Shown: one piece after another, positions 16,583 through 24,660 of the stretch
Position numbering within the stretch: position 1 is the first letter of the stretch
Layout: each line of letters opens with the position of its first letter
Source of the DNA: Gammaproteobacteria bacterium
Lineage (GTDB): Bacteria; Pseudomonadota; Gammaproteobacteria; UBA6429; Thiohalophilaceae
Assembly: GCA_029880855.1 (NCBI GenBank)
Contig: JAOUNS010000014.1
Span: 1-64,000, forward strand
Length of the DNA: 64,000 nt
Direction of reading: 5' to 3'
Notes under the pieces: generated by a model
The model's input: the letters and a program-made list of their open reading frames with translations, nothing else
What the model was told of the DNA's origin: nothing
Databases searched by the model: none
Translations under genes and position numbers: made by a program

Positions 16583-16617
16583 AAAGGGCCTATTGCTAGT
16601 AGGCCCTTTTCTTTTTC
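16583..16617 (+). terminator. rho-independent terminator without an obvious plus-strand gene
   Basis: AAAGGGCCTA and TAGGCCCTTT form a 10-bp stem with a 7-nt loop, followed by a CTTTTTC run on the plus strand. No protein-coding gene precedes it on this strand, so it may end a small RNA or a transcript antisense to the gene at 16252-16467. Confidence 0.6.
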
Positions 16618-16619
16618 TG

Positions 16620-17682
16620 CATCACACATCAAAGCAAGTCATTTCGCTTCTCAAGAAGAAGAGTCATTCACACAGACTTATTTCTTGGGAAACAGTTTCA
16701 GCTTTTAAGTTTTGAACTTAAACGTGACACACCATGATAATGGTTATTACAGCTAAAGAAACCTTCACGTGTGATCTGAGCACCATTCTAGTCTTAAGTC
16801 AACATCCAATTTCATGTTATTAACTACCACAGTAGTAGCTTAATACTAAGTAGTTGATTTAAATAAAAGGTGATTTTCATATATTGAAAATCATTTTCAA
16901 AAATATCCAGCATTTACCATTATTGTGACGTTTATTTAGTATTTGTCGTAAACATTTTGTTTACTTTGAATAAACATGCAAGCTCGTAACAGGTTTTTTT
17001 ATTGGAAAAAGTACCCAAAACCCATGGTAATCGTTAGCACGGAGCTAACAATATATTAGTAATTACATAATGGGATTTACAATATATTTGTAAATTTAAG
17101 AAAAAATGTCGCACAGTGAAATTATTACATTTTACTCATGGTGAAAAAATCAAGATAAACTTGATTTTATAAAGATAACTCGTGTTGCCTGTAATTATTC
17201 GGTAATTTTAAATAACAATTTCATTAAATTGCGGTTTAAACGGCATTTAAACATTGTATAAATAATTAGTTCAAATGTAGTTATGAAAAACTCCAAAAAT
17301 CCAACCAAAATTCAAGAAAAAATGAGTAATGCTCACAAAATGCTCACAAAATGCTCCCAAAAAACTTTAATCAATATAATGAATTATTTTTTGGCACGAT
17401 AATTAACCGTGTTTTTTAACTGTAGTGGTCACGACCCGAACTGACAATTTGCCGATTTAACTAAATTGGGTCAGAGAATATTTTTGCTGATATTAGAAAC
17501 AATTGTGCCTGACACTGTTTTCCTGTCCCTCTGAATTACATGACTCCGGTCGGGTATGAAGAGAAACAGGTCTGAATTAAACCGTCCGTTTTATTGGGGA
17601 AACTCAGAGAACAATTTCTTCTTATATTCGAGGCGGCTTATATTAGAAACAATTGTTCTGACCCCGTATTCTCTTAAAGTTA
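16620..17682. other. AT-rich non-coding stretch
   Basis: Over 1 kb is markedly AT-rich with stops in all frames and no ribosome-binding sites before any opening. A 17-bp direct repeat, ATATTAGAAACAATTGT, occurs at 17490-17506 and 17640-17656, each flanked by GGGTCAG/CTGACCC remnants. The stretch reads as horizontally acquired or decayed DNA. Confidence 0.5.
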
Positions 17683-17967
17683 TTAAACGATAAAAATTGT
17701 TGAATAAATAAAAAACATTATCCAACCTATAAAGCATATCTCTGTCGACCAGCCTGAAAATGAAAAACGCACAGCAATTTTTATCACCAGGTAGAGAATT
17801 GGCAGACAAATTATATATAGCCAGACTACAGCAAACTGAATCCTGTCAAAATGATAATTTTCTCTAAAATCAAACAGAAGTGAGATTGTAATCTGTAACA
17901 GATAAAGCAGTGTTAAGACAATAATCGAGTTCTTGAGCTTGGCCGTCTGTTTGTTTATTTTCGTCAT
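17683..17967 (-). CDS. small membrane protein
   Basis: A 94-residue product with a basic start (MTKINKQTAKLKNS) and three hydrophobic segments (IIVLTLLYLLQITISLLF, FAVVWLYIICLPILYLVI, ICFIGWIMFFIYSTIFIV). The ribosome-binding site is weak, and the AT-rich surroundings raise the chance of an accidental frame, but the regular helix-loop pattern supports a real protein. No family recognised. Confidence 0.5.
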   Translation of the reverse strand: MTKINKQTAKLKNSIIVLTLLYLLQITISLLFDFRENYHFDRIQFAVVWLYIICLPILYLVIKIAVRFSFSGWSTEICFIGWIMFFIYSTIFIV

Positions 17968-18044
17968 GCTTGTGGCCAGGTATAATCGGGCCCAGAGAAA
18001 TTATCGATAATATTTGAAAACATGTTTTCTAATCCCGTTTTTAT

Positions 18045-18557
18045 TCAATCATAATCTTCATTTAACAAACCTGCTGTGATGGATTCAGGCATGCCGATGT
18101 GCCACCATTTATAGATGGTATTTTTTATATCTTCATCCTCTTCCTCGAAGGGGGCGTCATCCTTGCGAACTATTTTTCCGTTTTCATACTTAATCCAGAA
18201 TTCCCATGGATCATCATCACCACAACCCCAGGCCTGCGCATTTATATCCGGGATCAGCAGATTCAAAAATTCAACAATAGCCTCGACAATCTCATCGCCC
18301 GAAGAACCATGTACAAAATGTGCAACGGAATAACCGCCGGTATGGTCTAATGACTCCACAGACAAGTCATATTCCGGATCATCAACGGTATCGATCAGTA
18401 TCTGAGCCACCGATTCCCCTTTTGTCGGATTGAGAACAAGGGCCATGTCTATTAAAGCATCTTCATCTCCCCGGCCCTCTGTGAAAAAATCGTCAAGTTT
18501 TTTCATCACTTGCGGATCGTTATGCTTGTAATAGATATCACTGTTTATCTCTGCCAT
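18045..18557 (-). CDS. acidic cytoplasmic protein of unknown function
   Basis: A 170-residue, strongly acidic protein (runs such as EEEDEDIKN and GCGDDDPWEFW). No signal peptide or membrane segment. A GGGAGAA ribosome-binding site precedes the ATG. Small acidic proteins next to effector fragments are often immunity or SUKH/SMI1-like factors, but I cannot place this one in such a family. It lies in the same AT-rich accessory block as the lipase-like effector. Confidence 0.6.
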   Translation of the reverse strand: MAEINSDIYYKHNDPQVMKKLDDFFTEGRGDEDALIDMALVLNPTKGESVAQILIDTVDDPEYDLSVESLDHTGGYSVAHFVHGSSGDEIVEAIVEFLNLLIPDINAQAWGCGDDDPWEFWIKYENGKIVRKDDAPFEEEDEDIKNTIYKWWHIGMPESITAGLLNEDYD

Positions 18558-18595
18558 GTGTGGTTTTCTCCCATACAGTAATTTACATTATAAAA

Positions 18596-18649
18596 GATAT
18601 TTGAGATATTTGAGATATTTGAGATATTTGAGATATTTGAGATATTTGG
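18596..18649. repeat. 9-bp tandem repeat, six copies
   Basis: Six consecutive copies of GATATTTGA (the last ends in GG) span 54 bases. The array runs directly into the left arm of the REP-like inverted repeat at 18640-18717 and shares its AGATATTTG sequence, so it probably arose by slippage at the edge of that element. Confidence 0.85.
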
Positions 18650-18717
18650 GGTCAGAGTAAAAACTCGAGGGTGTGAGCCGGTATTCGTCACTGTTTTTAC
18701 TCTGACCCCAAATATCT
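18640..18717. repeat. REP-like inverted repeat, GGGGTCAGAGTAAAAA type
   Basis: Perfect 25-bp arms at 18640-18664 and 18693-18717 flank a 28-base loop. The core GGGGTCAGAGTAAAAAC resembles palindromes associated with IS200-like transposases. The right arm, read on the minus strand, supplies the last codons and stop of the truncated ORF at 18697-18837. Confidence 0.75.
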
Positions 18718-18837
18718 AACACGAGCAGCTTCGCCACATTCAACGCATCGAAAGTCGAGTTGCGTGCCATAGCGATCTTTGAGATCAACTCCCTCGTCGG
18801 CATTGATTATCCTGCCTTGAAACCGTGCTTGATTCAT
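18697..18837 (-). pseudogene. truncated zinc-ribbon ORF interrupted by a REP-like element
   Basis: A 46-codon frame starts at ATG 18837 after a strong GGAGG site and reads MNQARFQGRIINADEG, then DFRCVECGEAAR. The CxxC pair looks like the first half of a zinc ribbon. The frame then runs into the REP-like arm, where the codons for YLGSE and a TAA stop come from the repeat. The good ribosome-binding site and abrupt end suggest a gene cut off by element insertion or deletion. What the intact protein did is unknown. Confidence 0.5.
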
Positions 18838-18859
18838 GTAACCTCCAGAGTGAAGTTAA

Positions 18860-18887
18860 TCACTGTTTTTACTCTGACCCCAAATAT
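18860..18887. repeat. third copy of the GGGGTCAGAGTAAAAA arm
   Basis: A 28-bp exact direct repeat of 18688-18715 (TCACTG + TTTTTACTCTGACCCC + AAATAT). The two copies bracket the truncated zinc-ribbon ORF and its ribosome-binding site. Confidence 0.8.
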
Positions 18888-19271
18888 TGTTGGGGCCAGC
18901 CTGGCAAAACGCTCATCGTGGACGGCGCCACTGCTTGTTGGGATGGATGACATGATTTTATGTTCCTTCATTGAAAATCAAATAGGGCTGAGTAAATTCG
19001 AATCTGAATCTAATATCACGAGTGTATACGTTGGAACACGTGTTCCTTTCAACCGCATTCCTTGTGCCAATATTGTGGATAGTCCGCAAAGATCAATTAC
19101 GCAGCACTATTGTGATACCTCACCCAGTGTATGTAAACTCTTTTTGGGATGTTTTGTACGGTTTACGCATGACGGTTCTGTTCATGGGGACACTCCTTTT
19201 GGGAAGCCATTGCTTCCGATTTAAAGTGTCCGTTAAACTGGGGTCAGGTTCAACCTGACCCCATGGGTCTT
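18888..19271. other. non-coding stretch ending in a perfect palindrome
   Basis: No frame here has a ribosome-binding site or convincing protein pattern; overlapping openings on the plus strand look like decayed sequence. At 19239-19263 a perfect 12-1-12 inverted repeat (TGGGGTCAGGTT / AACCTGACCCCA) ends the stretch, next to the stop of the gene at 19272. It is related to the other GGGGTCAG elements. Confidence 0.5.
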
Positions 19272-19742
19272 TCAAAGAGTAGCCTGTTTTGGCCCCGGTG
19301 TTTTCAGGTTAAAAGCCATATATGTCGTCATGCCAACATGTGCCGTAGCGGGTAGTATCACGTTGCCTTCAAAAAGAAATATTGTAGGGAGCTTACTCTT
19401 TATTGCGTTATCAATATCAGTTTTTATATGAGTTTTATCTCCAACGGGAAGCTTGTTTATTATTTTATTTACGCCAGGTACTACGAAATCGGACCAATCT
19501 ATCAAGGTGAAAGTACCTGAAATAGTGACCCCGCTCTCTGTACTAGAGTATGCCTCTTTAGGACGGTCGAAATTAAAGTCCTTTTCTTGTGTGGGTTGAT
19601 TGCCCCACGTAAGTTTTAAAACAATTTCTTTACCTTGCAACTCGGCAGTCACCTTTAATGTGTATTGAGGATCATTGTTTTGAGTCCAGTAGATTGTATT
19701 TTTTTCAAGATGTATTGCTTGCGTTGCTTCGAGTTCAGACAT
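19272..19742 (-). CDS. beta-rich protein downstream of the Cys-hydrolase-like gene
   Basis: A 156-residue protein rich in alternating strands (YTLKVTAELQGKEIVLKLTWG, GVTISGTFTLIDWSDF) and lacking cysteines, signal peptide or membrane segment. An AAGGAGAT site precedes the ATG at good spacing. It follows the gene at 19952-20743 by 209 bases on the same strand, so the two may be functionally linked, for instance as an effector and its partner. No family recognised. Confidence 0.6.
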   Translation of the reverse strand: MSELEATQAIHLEKNTIYWTQNNDPQYTLKVTAELQGKEIVLKLTWGNQPTQEKDFNFDRPKEAYSSTESGVTISGTFTLIDWSDFVVPGVNKIINKLPVGDKTHIKTDIDNAIKSKLPTIFLFEGNVILPATAHVGMTTYMAFNLKTPGPKQATL

Positions 19743-19951
19743 GGCTATATCTCCTTTATGATTCGTTCAAAAATTTATGGGGTGGGTGTAATTCTTCAGT
19801 ACAACCAAGTTCACTATATTCCGTCTCCTTTTACGATTTTGAAGATATTTACTGTTTTTCAAATGTGAGAGTTTTGGTGGATACACATCTTAATAAAGTC
19901 AGGAAACTATCTGATTAGTGGATGTCTGTATAGTCATGCGGTTTACTCCCG

Positions 19952-20743
19952 CTAGATTATGTGGACACTGCCTCTGGGAACGAACATGAAGCAATAAAAA
20001 TAGTATATGGTGACCATGTCATCACCAGACTGCTCGCTCTCGGAGGACTGCGGGCCCTGATTCACAGTCCAGTTCGCCTTCGCTGGGTTGGAAATTGGAT
20101 CACCGAGGAAATCGTAGTTTGTGACCATATCCCTTCCATCTTTCTGGGACCAGGACGAAAAGTCTGTTGTGTTATCACATCGTGCCCAGTGATAGTCTCC
20201 ACCCCAAAGTGGCTCGTGAGCGGGGGAAATCATAAGTGCGACGAAATGTCCACCCTTTTTCTCTCCGTGATGATGCCAATACTTTGTGATATCCTCGATT
20301 GTCTTACCGACTTCCACGAGTCCATCCTTCTCGGCTAACTTTTTGATCTTTTCTCCAACTTCCGATAGCGATCCTGTCAGTGTATTCTCGTCGAAGAAGT
20401 ACCCATGGTACCGTCCAGGTTGCGGCCAACTGCTGGTCGCAATATTCGTTGCGTATGCATAGCAATTATTGTTTGGCTTGAACTTGGCTGACATGAAATA
20501 ACCATCGCAATTGGTCGAAGGGTGATACCCGATATTTTTTCCTCGAACAGTTGGTGCCCAATATGGAATCTTCATGTGTCTGTGGGTTTTCTTGTTTTTG
20601 ATAAGGTGGTAATTAGGTTTGATGATGTGCTCATCAGGTTTTTCCTTGCAATTTTCCAGCGAAGGGGGATCACCCTCAACTACCTGATGGAGTAAATCAT
20701 CAGGGTGAATTACACCACTATACGTCAATTGAAAAGTCGACAT
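19952..20743 (-). CDS. putative cysteine-hydrolase-like protein
   Basis: The 263-residue protein contains NNCYAYATN (about residue 92), then KGGHFVALMISP and GGDYHWARCDN...WSQKDG and VTNYDFLGDPISNP. I recall this cysteine plus DYHWxRxD...WSxKxG layout from a family of uncharacterised bacterial and phage proteins, and the Cys/His pair suggests a papain-like or amidase fold. That activity is inference. GAGGT precedes the ATG. No signal peptide is seen, so if it acts on the cell wall it needs a dedicated export route. The gene sits in AT-rich accessory DNA upstream of a beta-rich partner gene. Confidence 0.6.
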   Translation of the reverse strand: MSTFQLTYSGVIHPDDLLHQVVEGDPPSLENCKEKPDEHIIKPNYHLIKNKKTHRHMKIPYWAPTVRGKNIGYHPSTNCDGYFMSAKFKPNNNCYAYATNIATSSWPQPGRYHGYFFDENTLTGSLSEVGEKIKKLAEKDGLVEVGKTIEDITKYWHHHGEKKGGHFVALMISPAHEPLWGGDYHWARCDNTTDFSSWSQKDGRDMVTNYDFLGDPISNPAKANWTVNQGPQSSESEQSGDDMVTIYYFYCFMFVPRGSVHII

Positions 20744-21043
20744 AGTTATTACCTCTAGTATGGTTTGGTTAAAGTTAAAGGGGCAGGGCCCTCAATTACA
20801 AGCATATATTGTTGTGTTTCTGGTCTAATACTTATGATTCAAATATTCAGATTACAACTGATATTGCGTGTAATAAATAATATCGATTCATGAGCTATCT
20901 AATCCCGGCGTTTTATCTCAAATAACCGTCATTCTGTTTCAATTAGCCATGCTTCTCTGCTATATATGAAGGTGTATCGATAATGGTGAATCGATAATGC
21001 TTAGTTATATTGCTATTACATACACTTGAAATATCAGGGTTGC

Positions 21044-22144
21044 ATGTCAGACAAAATACCCCGTTCACAATTTTCTACTGAAGCATTGCGTTCCACAGAA
21101 CAATTCAGTAATTCAGATTTGTTCGATGCCTGGGAGGATGCGATGTCAATATTTTTCAGGCCAAGGAAAATTGAGGATATAGGTGTTCGAGAAAAGTTCT
21201 GTATCCCATCTTATGAGCGCAGTTTAATTGATGTGTTTTTATTGCCAGGGATGTTGTCAGCCCAGGTGTCATCATCTGGTTATCACTTTTCACGTAGTGA
21301 ACGGGATATCGCCAAATATAACGATGACGCATTTTTGCTAACATTTTGGGAAGATGGACATTATTGTGAAACCAGTAATAAAATTGAAAGGAATTTTTCT
21401 ACTGGGAATATCCACGTAACTGATTTAACAAGAACAATACAAGGCTATAGCACGCCACATAATACATATGGTTTGTTTTTGTCGCGCGAACTATTGATGG
21501 ATTTAGAGCTTGATGTCGACAGGCTTCATCTTACTACTCTGCATCAAAATCGGCCGGTAGTCCGGCTGCTGCGCCGTCACATGTTTGAACTTCATAAAGA
21601 GGCAGCTGGTTTAAACAGCGAAGAAGCACAGGCCATGACAGAGTCAACCAGTATTATGATAAAGACTATTCTGTCTCTAAAAGAACATCAGAGTGTTAAT
21701 GCGTGTAAACTGATGCAGCGTAACCAATTACTGGAAGTCCGTCATTATATTGACAATAATCTGTATGATCCCAATCTCTCACCTGAGAAAATTGCCAGAG
21801 AGATTGGTGTCTCAAGGGCACAGCTTTATCGGTTGGCTGAGCCTCTCAATGGAGTCAAGAATTATATCAGACGTCGTCGTTTAAAGAATGCTTTTTATCG
21901 ACTGGTTTCACCGCAGCATAGTACTAAAAATATCACAAAACTGTCCTATGATTTGGGATTCAAATCAGAAGATGCCTTTCGTAGAGCATTTACACAGGTT
22001 TATTTGATGAGTCCAAAAGAGGCTCGTGCAAGTGGTTTACAAGCGTATTATTATTTATCTTCGATTAAAGAACCAGTAAATAAATTAGCCTTGCCAGTTG
22101 GCGATCTTCTTTACAAACAATGGATGGATGATTTGTTTAGTTAA
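21044..22144 (+). CDS. AraC-family transcriptional regulator
   Basis: The 366-residue protein has an N-terminal AraC_binding_2-like domain (GLFLSRELLMDLELDVDRL) and a C-terminal AraC helix-turn-helix pair at about 255-335: KIAREIGVSRAQLYRLAEPLNG and ITKLSYDLGFKSEDAFRRAF. ATG 21044 is chosen over the TTG at 21026. It is convergent with the PHP-protein operon; the 300-base upstream stretch is AT-rich and otherwise empty. It may control the neighbouring accessory genes or the transport operon, but nothing in the sequence decides this. Confidence 0.85.
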   Translation: MSDKIPRSQFSTEALRSTEQFSNSDLFDAWEDAMSIFFRPRKIEDIGVREKFCIPSYERSLIDVFLLPGMLSAQVSSSGYHFSRSERDIAKYNDDAFLLTFWEDGHYCETSNKIERNFSTGNIHVTDLTRTIQGYSTPHNTYGLFLSRELLMDLELDVDRLHLTTLHQNRPVVRLLRRHMFELHKEAAGLNSEEAQAMTESTSIMIKTILSLKEHQSVNACKLMQRNQLLEVRHYIDNNLYDPNLSPEKIAREIGVSRAQLYRLAEPLNGVKNYIRRRRLKNAFYRLVSPQHSTKNITKLSYDLGFKSEDAFRRAFTQVYLMSPKEARASGLQAYYYLSSIKEPVNKLALPVGDLLYKQWMDDLFS

Positions 22145-22172
22145 TCATGCAACTATGTAATATTTATTGAGT

Positions 22173-22208
22173 AAAAAAAAGCCCTGTCTTGCGGGGACAA
22201 GACAGGGC
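22173..22208 (-). terminator. rho-independent terminator of the tct/PHP operon
   Basis: On the minus strand an 11-bp perfect stem (GCCCTGTCTTG / CAAGACAGGGC) with a 6-nt loop is followed by eight T residues. It lies 22 bases after the PHP-protein stop. Confidence 0.9.
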
Positions 22209-22230
22209 AAAGTACTGCATACGCTTTTTA

Positions 22231-24621
22231 TTATTTTTTAAAGTTAATGAACAACGCCGAGGTCCAGACTTTTGCGTCGTCGCCCTGGTGGGCGACCATG
22301 TAGACCGGTCGGTGTCCATGGGGTCCGTTGTTGGGGCTGACTTCAAAGTTGCCGGTGACTTCACGTGGTGCCGGTGAGTCACTCATGCGATCCATGGCGA
22401 GGAACATTTCCACACCGGGGAGATCTTTTTGCAGTGTGGCGGCGGCAAGCAGTTCTGCGCCGGTGAATTCCCAGGTGAAGGTGGGGCAGTGAATAAACGG
22501 GTTGCCTTTTAACGGGTCGCCGACTTTCACATAACCATCGATGGTGCCTTCGATTTTAATGTTGGCGGTGGCCAGTCCGGTGACATCCAGTTCGATGGCG
22601 TCCACGTCGCCGTAGGTGTCGCTCTTGAATCCTACTGTGGTGGCGTTTTGTCGCCAGCAGGTTTCTTCCAGGTGTTCAAAGCCCAGACCGACAAACTCGT
22701 TGATGATGGCATTGGTGATGGTGATGGTGCCTTTCCATACCGCCCAGCGGTAACGATCCTTGATGCGTGCGCCACCCCAGCGGAAGCGGACCTTGCGATC
22801 AGAGTAGCCCAGCTCTTCCTGCAGGTTGCGCCGCCAGATTTCACCGGTGTGATCGTAGGCGATGAGTTTGTCCCAGCCGCGATCACCGAGGAAGCGGTAG
22901 TTGATTTGCGCCGCACCCTTGTGGGTGAATTCGTCGCCCATGAGGTGTTCACCGCAGGTGATGAGACCGAAGGTCCGTTCACCGGTGGAGGCGAAGGTGT
23001 GACGATCACGCAGGGCCTTGCCGACAGCCTTGCGGCTTAACTCGGGTGCAACCACGCCGGAGATACCGCCCTTGGTGCCGAATACCGCTGTTCCGGGTAC
23101 GCCGCCACCGCAACGACCGCGGTGTTCGTCACCGGCCATGCTGGCGCCGATCTTGTAACCGCGTTCCATGGCTTCCTGATAGAGCCAGCCGAAGTGACCC
23201 CAGGCCGAACCGATCTCGATGAGTTTTTCCAGTTCGGGATGATGCCAGTCGAGGATACAACGACGACCGCCGACGTGCGGGGTTAACAGATGACCTTCCG
23301 GATTGGCGATGTAGGCGGCCCACAGTTCTTCCAATGGCCAGGCGCCGGGAATGGCTTCGGTGGTGCCGGAGTCTTCGTTCCAGTCGACCGAACGTACGTG
23401 GGTGCCATCCTTGAGGAAGGGGAACTCCGGTTCACCGTCGTGCAGGAAGATGACGTTGTGGTCACCGCCGGCGCAGGAGCTGCCGCACCATTCGGTGCCG
23501 GGGTAGGCAACAAACTCACCATCCTTGCTGATCTGGCGGATCAGTTTGACGGTGTCTTGCCAGCGTTCGGTGGTGATGTTGAAGTCGTTGTGGGCAAAGG
23601 CCAGTACGTCCAGACCGGTGACATCGCGACCGTAGGTCAGGTTGTATTCGGTGGAGTTGGTGCCGATGGTGTCATTGGAGTGGACATGCAGGTCGGTATA
23701 GTAAATACGCGGGAAGTCCAGTTCCTTGTCGACAGTGACATAGAAGGTTTGATCCTTGACGGCGTTATGTTCCGGCATGGAGGCGGTGATGACCAGTTCA
23801 CCGGGTTTGTCGGTGGGCATATCTTCCAGTAAAGAGACACACCAGCCGGATTCGGGCATGGTGATATCCTTTTCATAAACGGACTTGCCGTTCAGGGTTG
23901 CCTTTACGCTGACGATCTCGGGTTGGTTCCAGCAGGTGTTGCCCCATTCGTCTTCGGCACGCACACGCAAGGGGAGTTTTTCACCCTGTCTCACGATACG
24001 TGAACCGGCCCATTGCAGCAGTGCCGGTACGCCGGGTTTGATGTTGATGACCAGATCCGGATTGACGGCGGCAAAGCGTGAGGTACCCAGCGGATCAACA
24101 TAACAACGGAATTTGAAGTCCTGTTCGGTAAAGGTTTGCACACGAGTGCCCGGACCGCCGAAGCGACGATCCCCCATCCGAATCACGATATGGTCACCGG
24201 CTTTCAAATAACCGTCGTAGGTATCAACGATGATGGCCTTCTGGAAGGGACGTTCATGACCTTTCTGATCGAAACGCACGGTGAGTTTTTGCACCGAGGC
24301 GGGGCTTTGGCCATCCATGGTGGGGCAGGCATGATATTCAGCGGAGACATAGTTGGCCGCCGTGGGATCGGTGGTCTGGAACAGTTCCCAGTCAGAATAG
24401 AAACGGAAGGTGGCCTTGAACCAGGAACCATCGGCCATGCCGGATTGACCCAACTCGTAATCGATGAGGATCTCCTGCCAGGAACCGGCGACGATTTCCT
24501 CGACGTTACAGGTGACCGTGCCAAGAAATGACATGTCTTTGGTTTTGGCATACAAACCGGGGGGAGCGGTGTAGCTGTCCCCCAGTTTCTGTTTTAATTC
24601 TGCATCTGTCATTTTTTTCAT
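22231..24621 (-). CDS. PHP-domain metal-dependent hydrolase (DUF3604-like)
   Basis: The 796-residue protein has a beta-rich N-terminal half and a PHP-type metal site: YYTDLHVHS (His312, His314), FAHND (344), PGTEW with Glu377, GGDHN (389), TPHVGG (449) and AGDEH (498-500). These match the DUF3604 branch of PHP phosphoesterase-like proteins. No signal peptide is seen. It is the last gene of an operon with the tripartite transporter tctCBA, 39 bases after tctA, and is followed by a strong terminator. I infer that it hydrolyses the imported compound or a derivative; the substrate is unknown. GAGGTT precedes the ATG. Confidence 0.85.
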   Translation of the reverse strand: MKKMTDAELKQKLGDSYTAPPGLYAKTKDMSFLGTVTCNVEEIVAGSWQEILIDYELGQSGMADGSWFKATFRFYSDWELFQTTDPTAANYVSAEYHACPTMDGQSPASVQKLTVRFDQKGHERPFQKAIIVDTYDGYLKAGDHIVIRMGDRRFGGPGTRVQTFTEQDFKFRCYVDPLGTSRFAAVNPDLVINIKPGVPALLQWAGSRIVRQGEKLPLRVRAEDEWGNTCWNQPEIVSVKATLNGKSVYEKDITMPESGWCVSLLEDMPTDKPGELVITASMPEHNAVKDQTFYVTVDKELDFPRIYYTDLHVHSNDTIGTNSTEYNLTYGRDVTGLDVLAFAHNDFNITTERWQDTVKLIRQISKDGEFVAYPGTEWCGSSCAGGDHNVIFLHDGEPEFPFLKDGTHVRSVDWNEDSGTTEAIPGAWPLEELWAAYIANPEGHLLTPHVGGRRCILDWHHPELEKLIEIGSAWGHFGWLYQEAMERGYKIGASMAGDEHRGRCGGGVPGTAVFGTKGGISGVVAPELSRKAVGKALRDRHTFASTGERTFGLITCGEHLMGDEFTHKGAAQINYRFLGDRGWDKLIAYDHTGEIWRRNLQEELGYSDRKVRFRWGGARIKDRYRWAVWKGTITITNAIINEFVGLGFEHLEETCWRQNATTVGFKSDTYGDVDAIELDVTGLATANIKIEGTIDGYVKVGDPLKGNPFIHCPTFTWEFTGAELLAAATLQKDLPGVEMFLAMDRMSDSPAPREVTGNFEVSPNNGPHGHRPVYMVAHQGDDAKVWTSALFINFKK

Positions 24622-24660
24622 ATTTACAACCTCGTTAACTTTACACGCTGAAAATTTTTC

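Noticed and set aside
17591-17809. 72-codon minus-strand opening overlapping the small membrane protein
   Set aside because: The overlapping frame at 17683-17967 has a better hydrophobic helix pattern; this one has an unlikely composition.
18760-19224. 154-codon plus-strand opening across the REP-like elements
   Set aside because: It spans a repeat arm and the truncated zinc-ribbon ORF on the other strand, has no ribosome-binding site and shows no family pattern.
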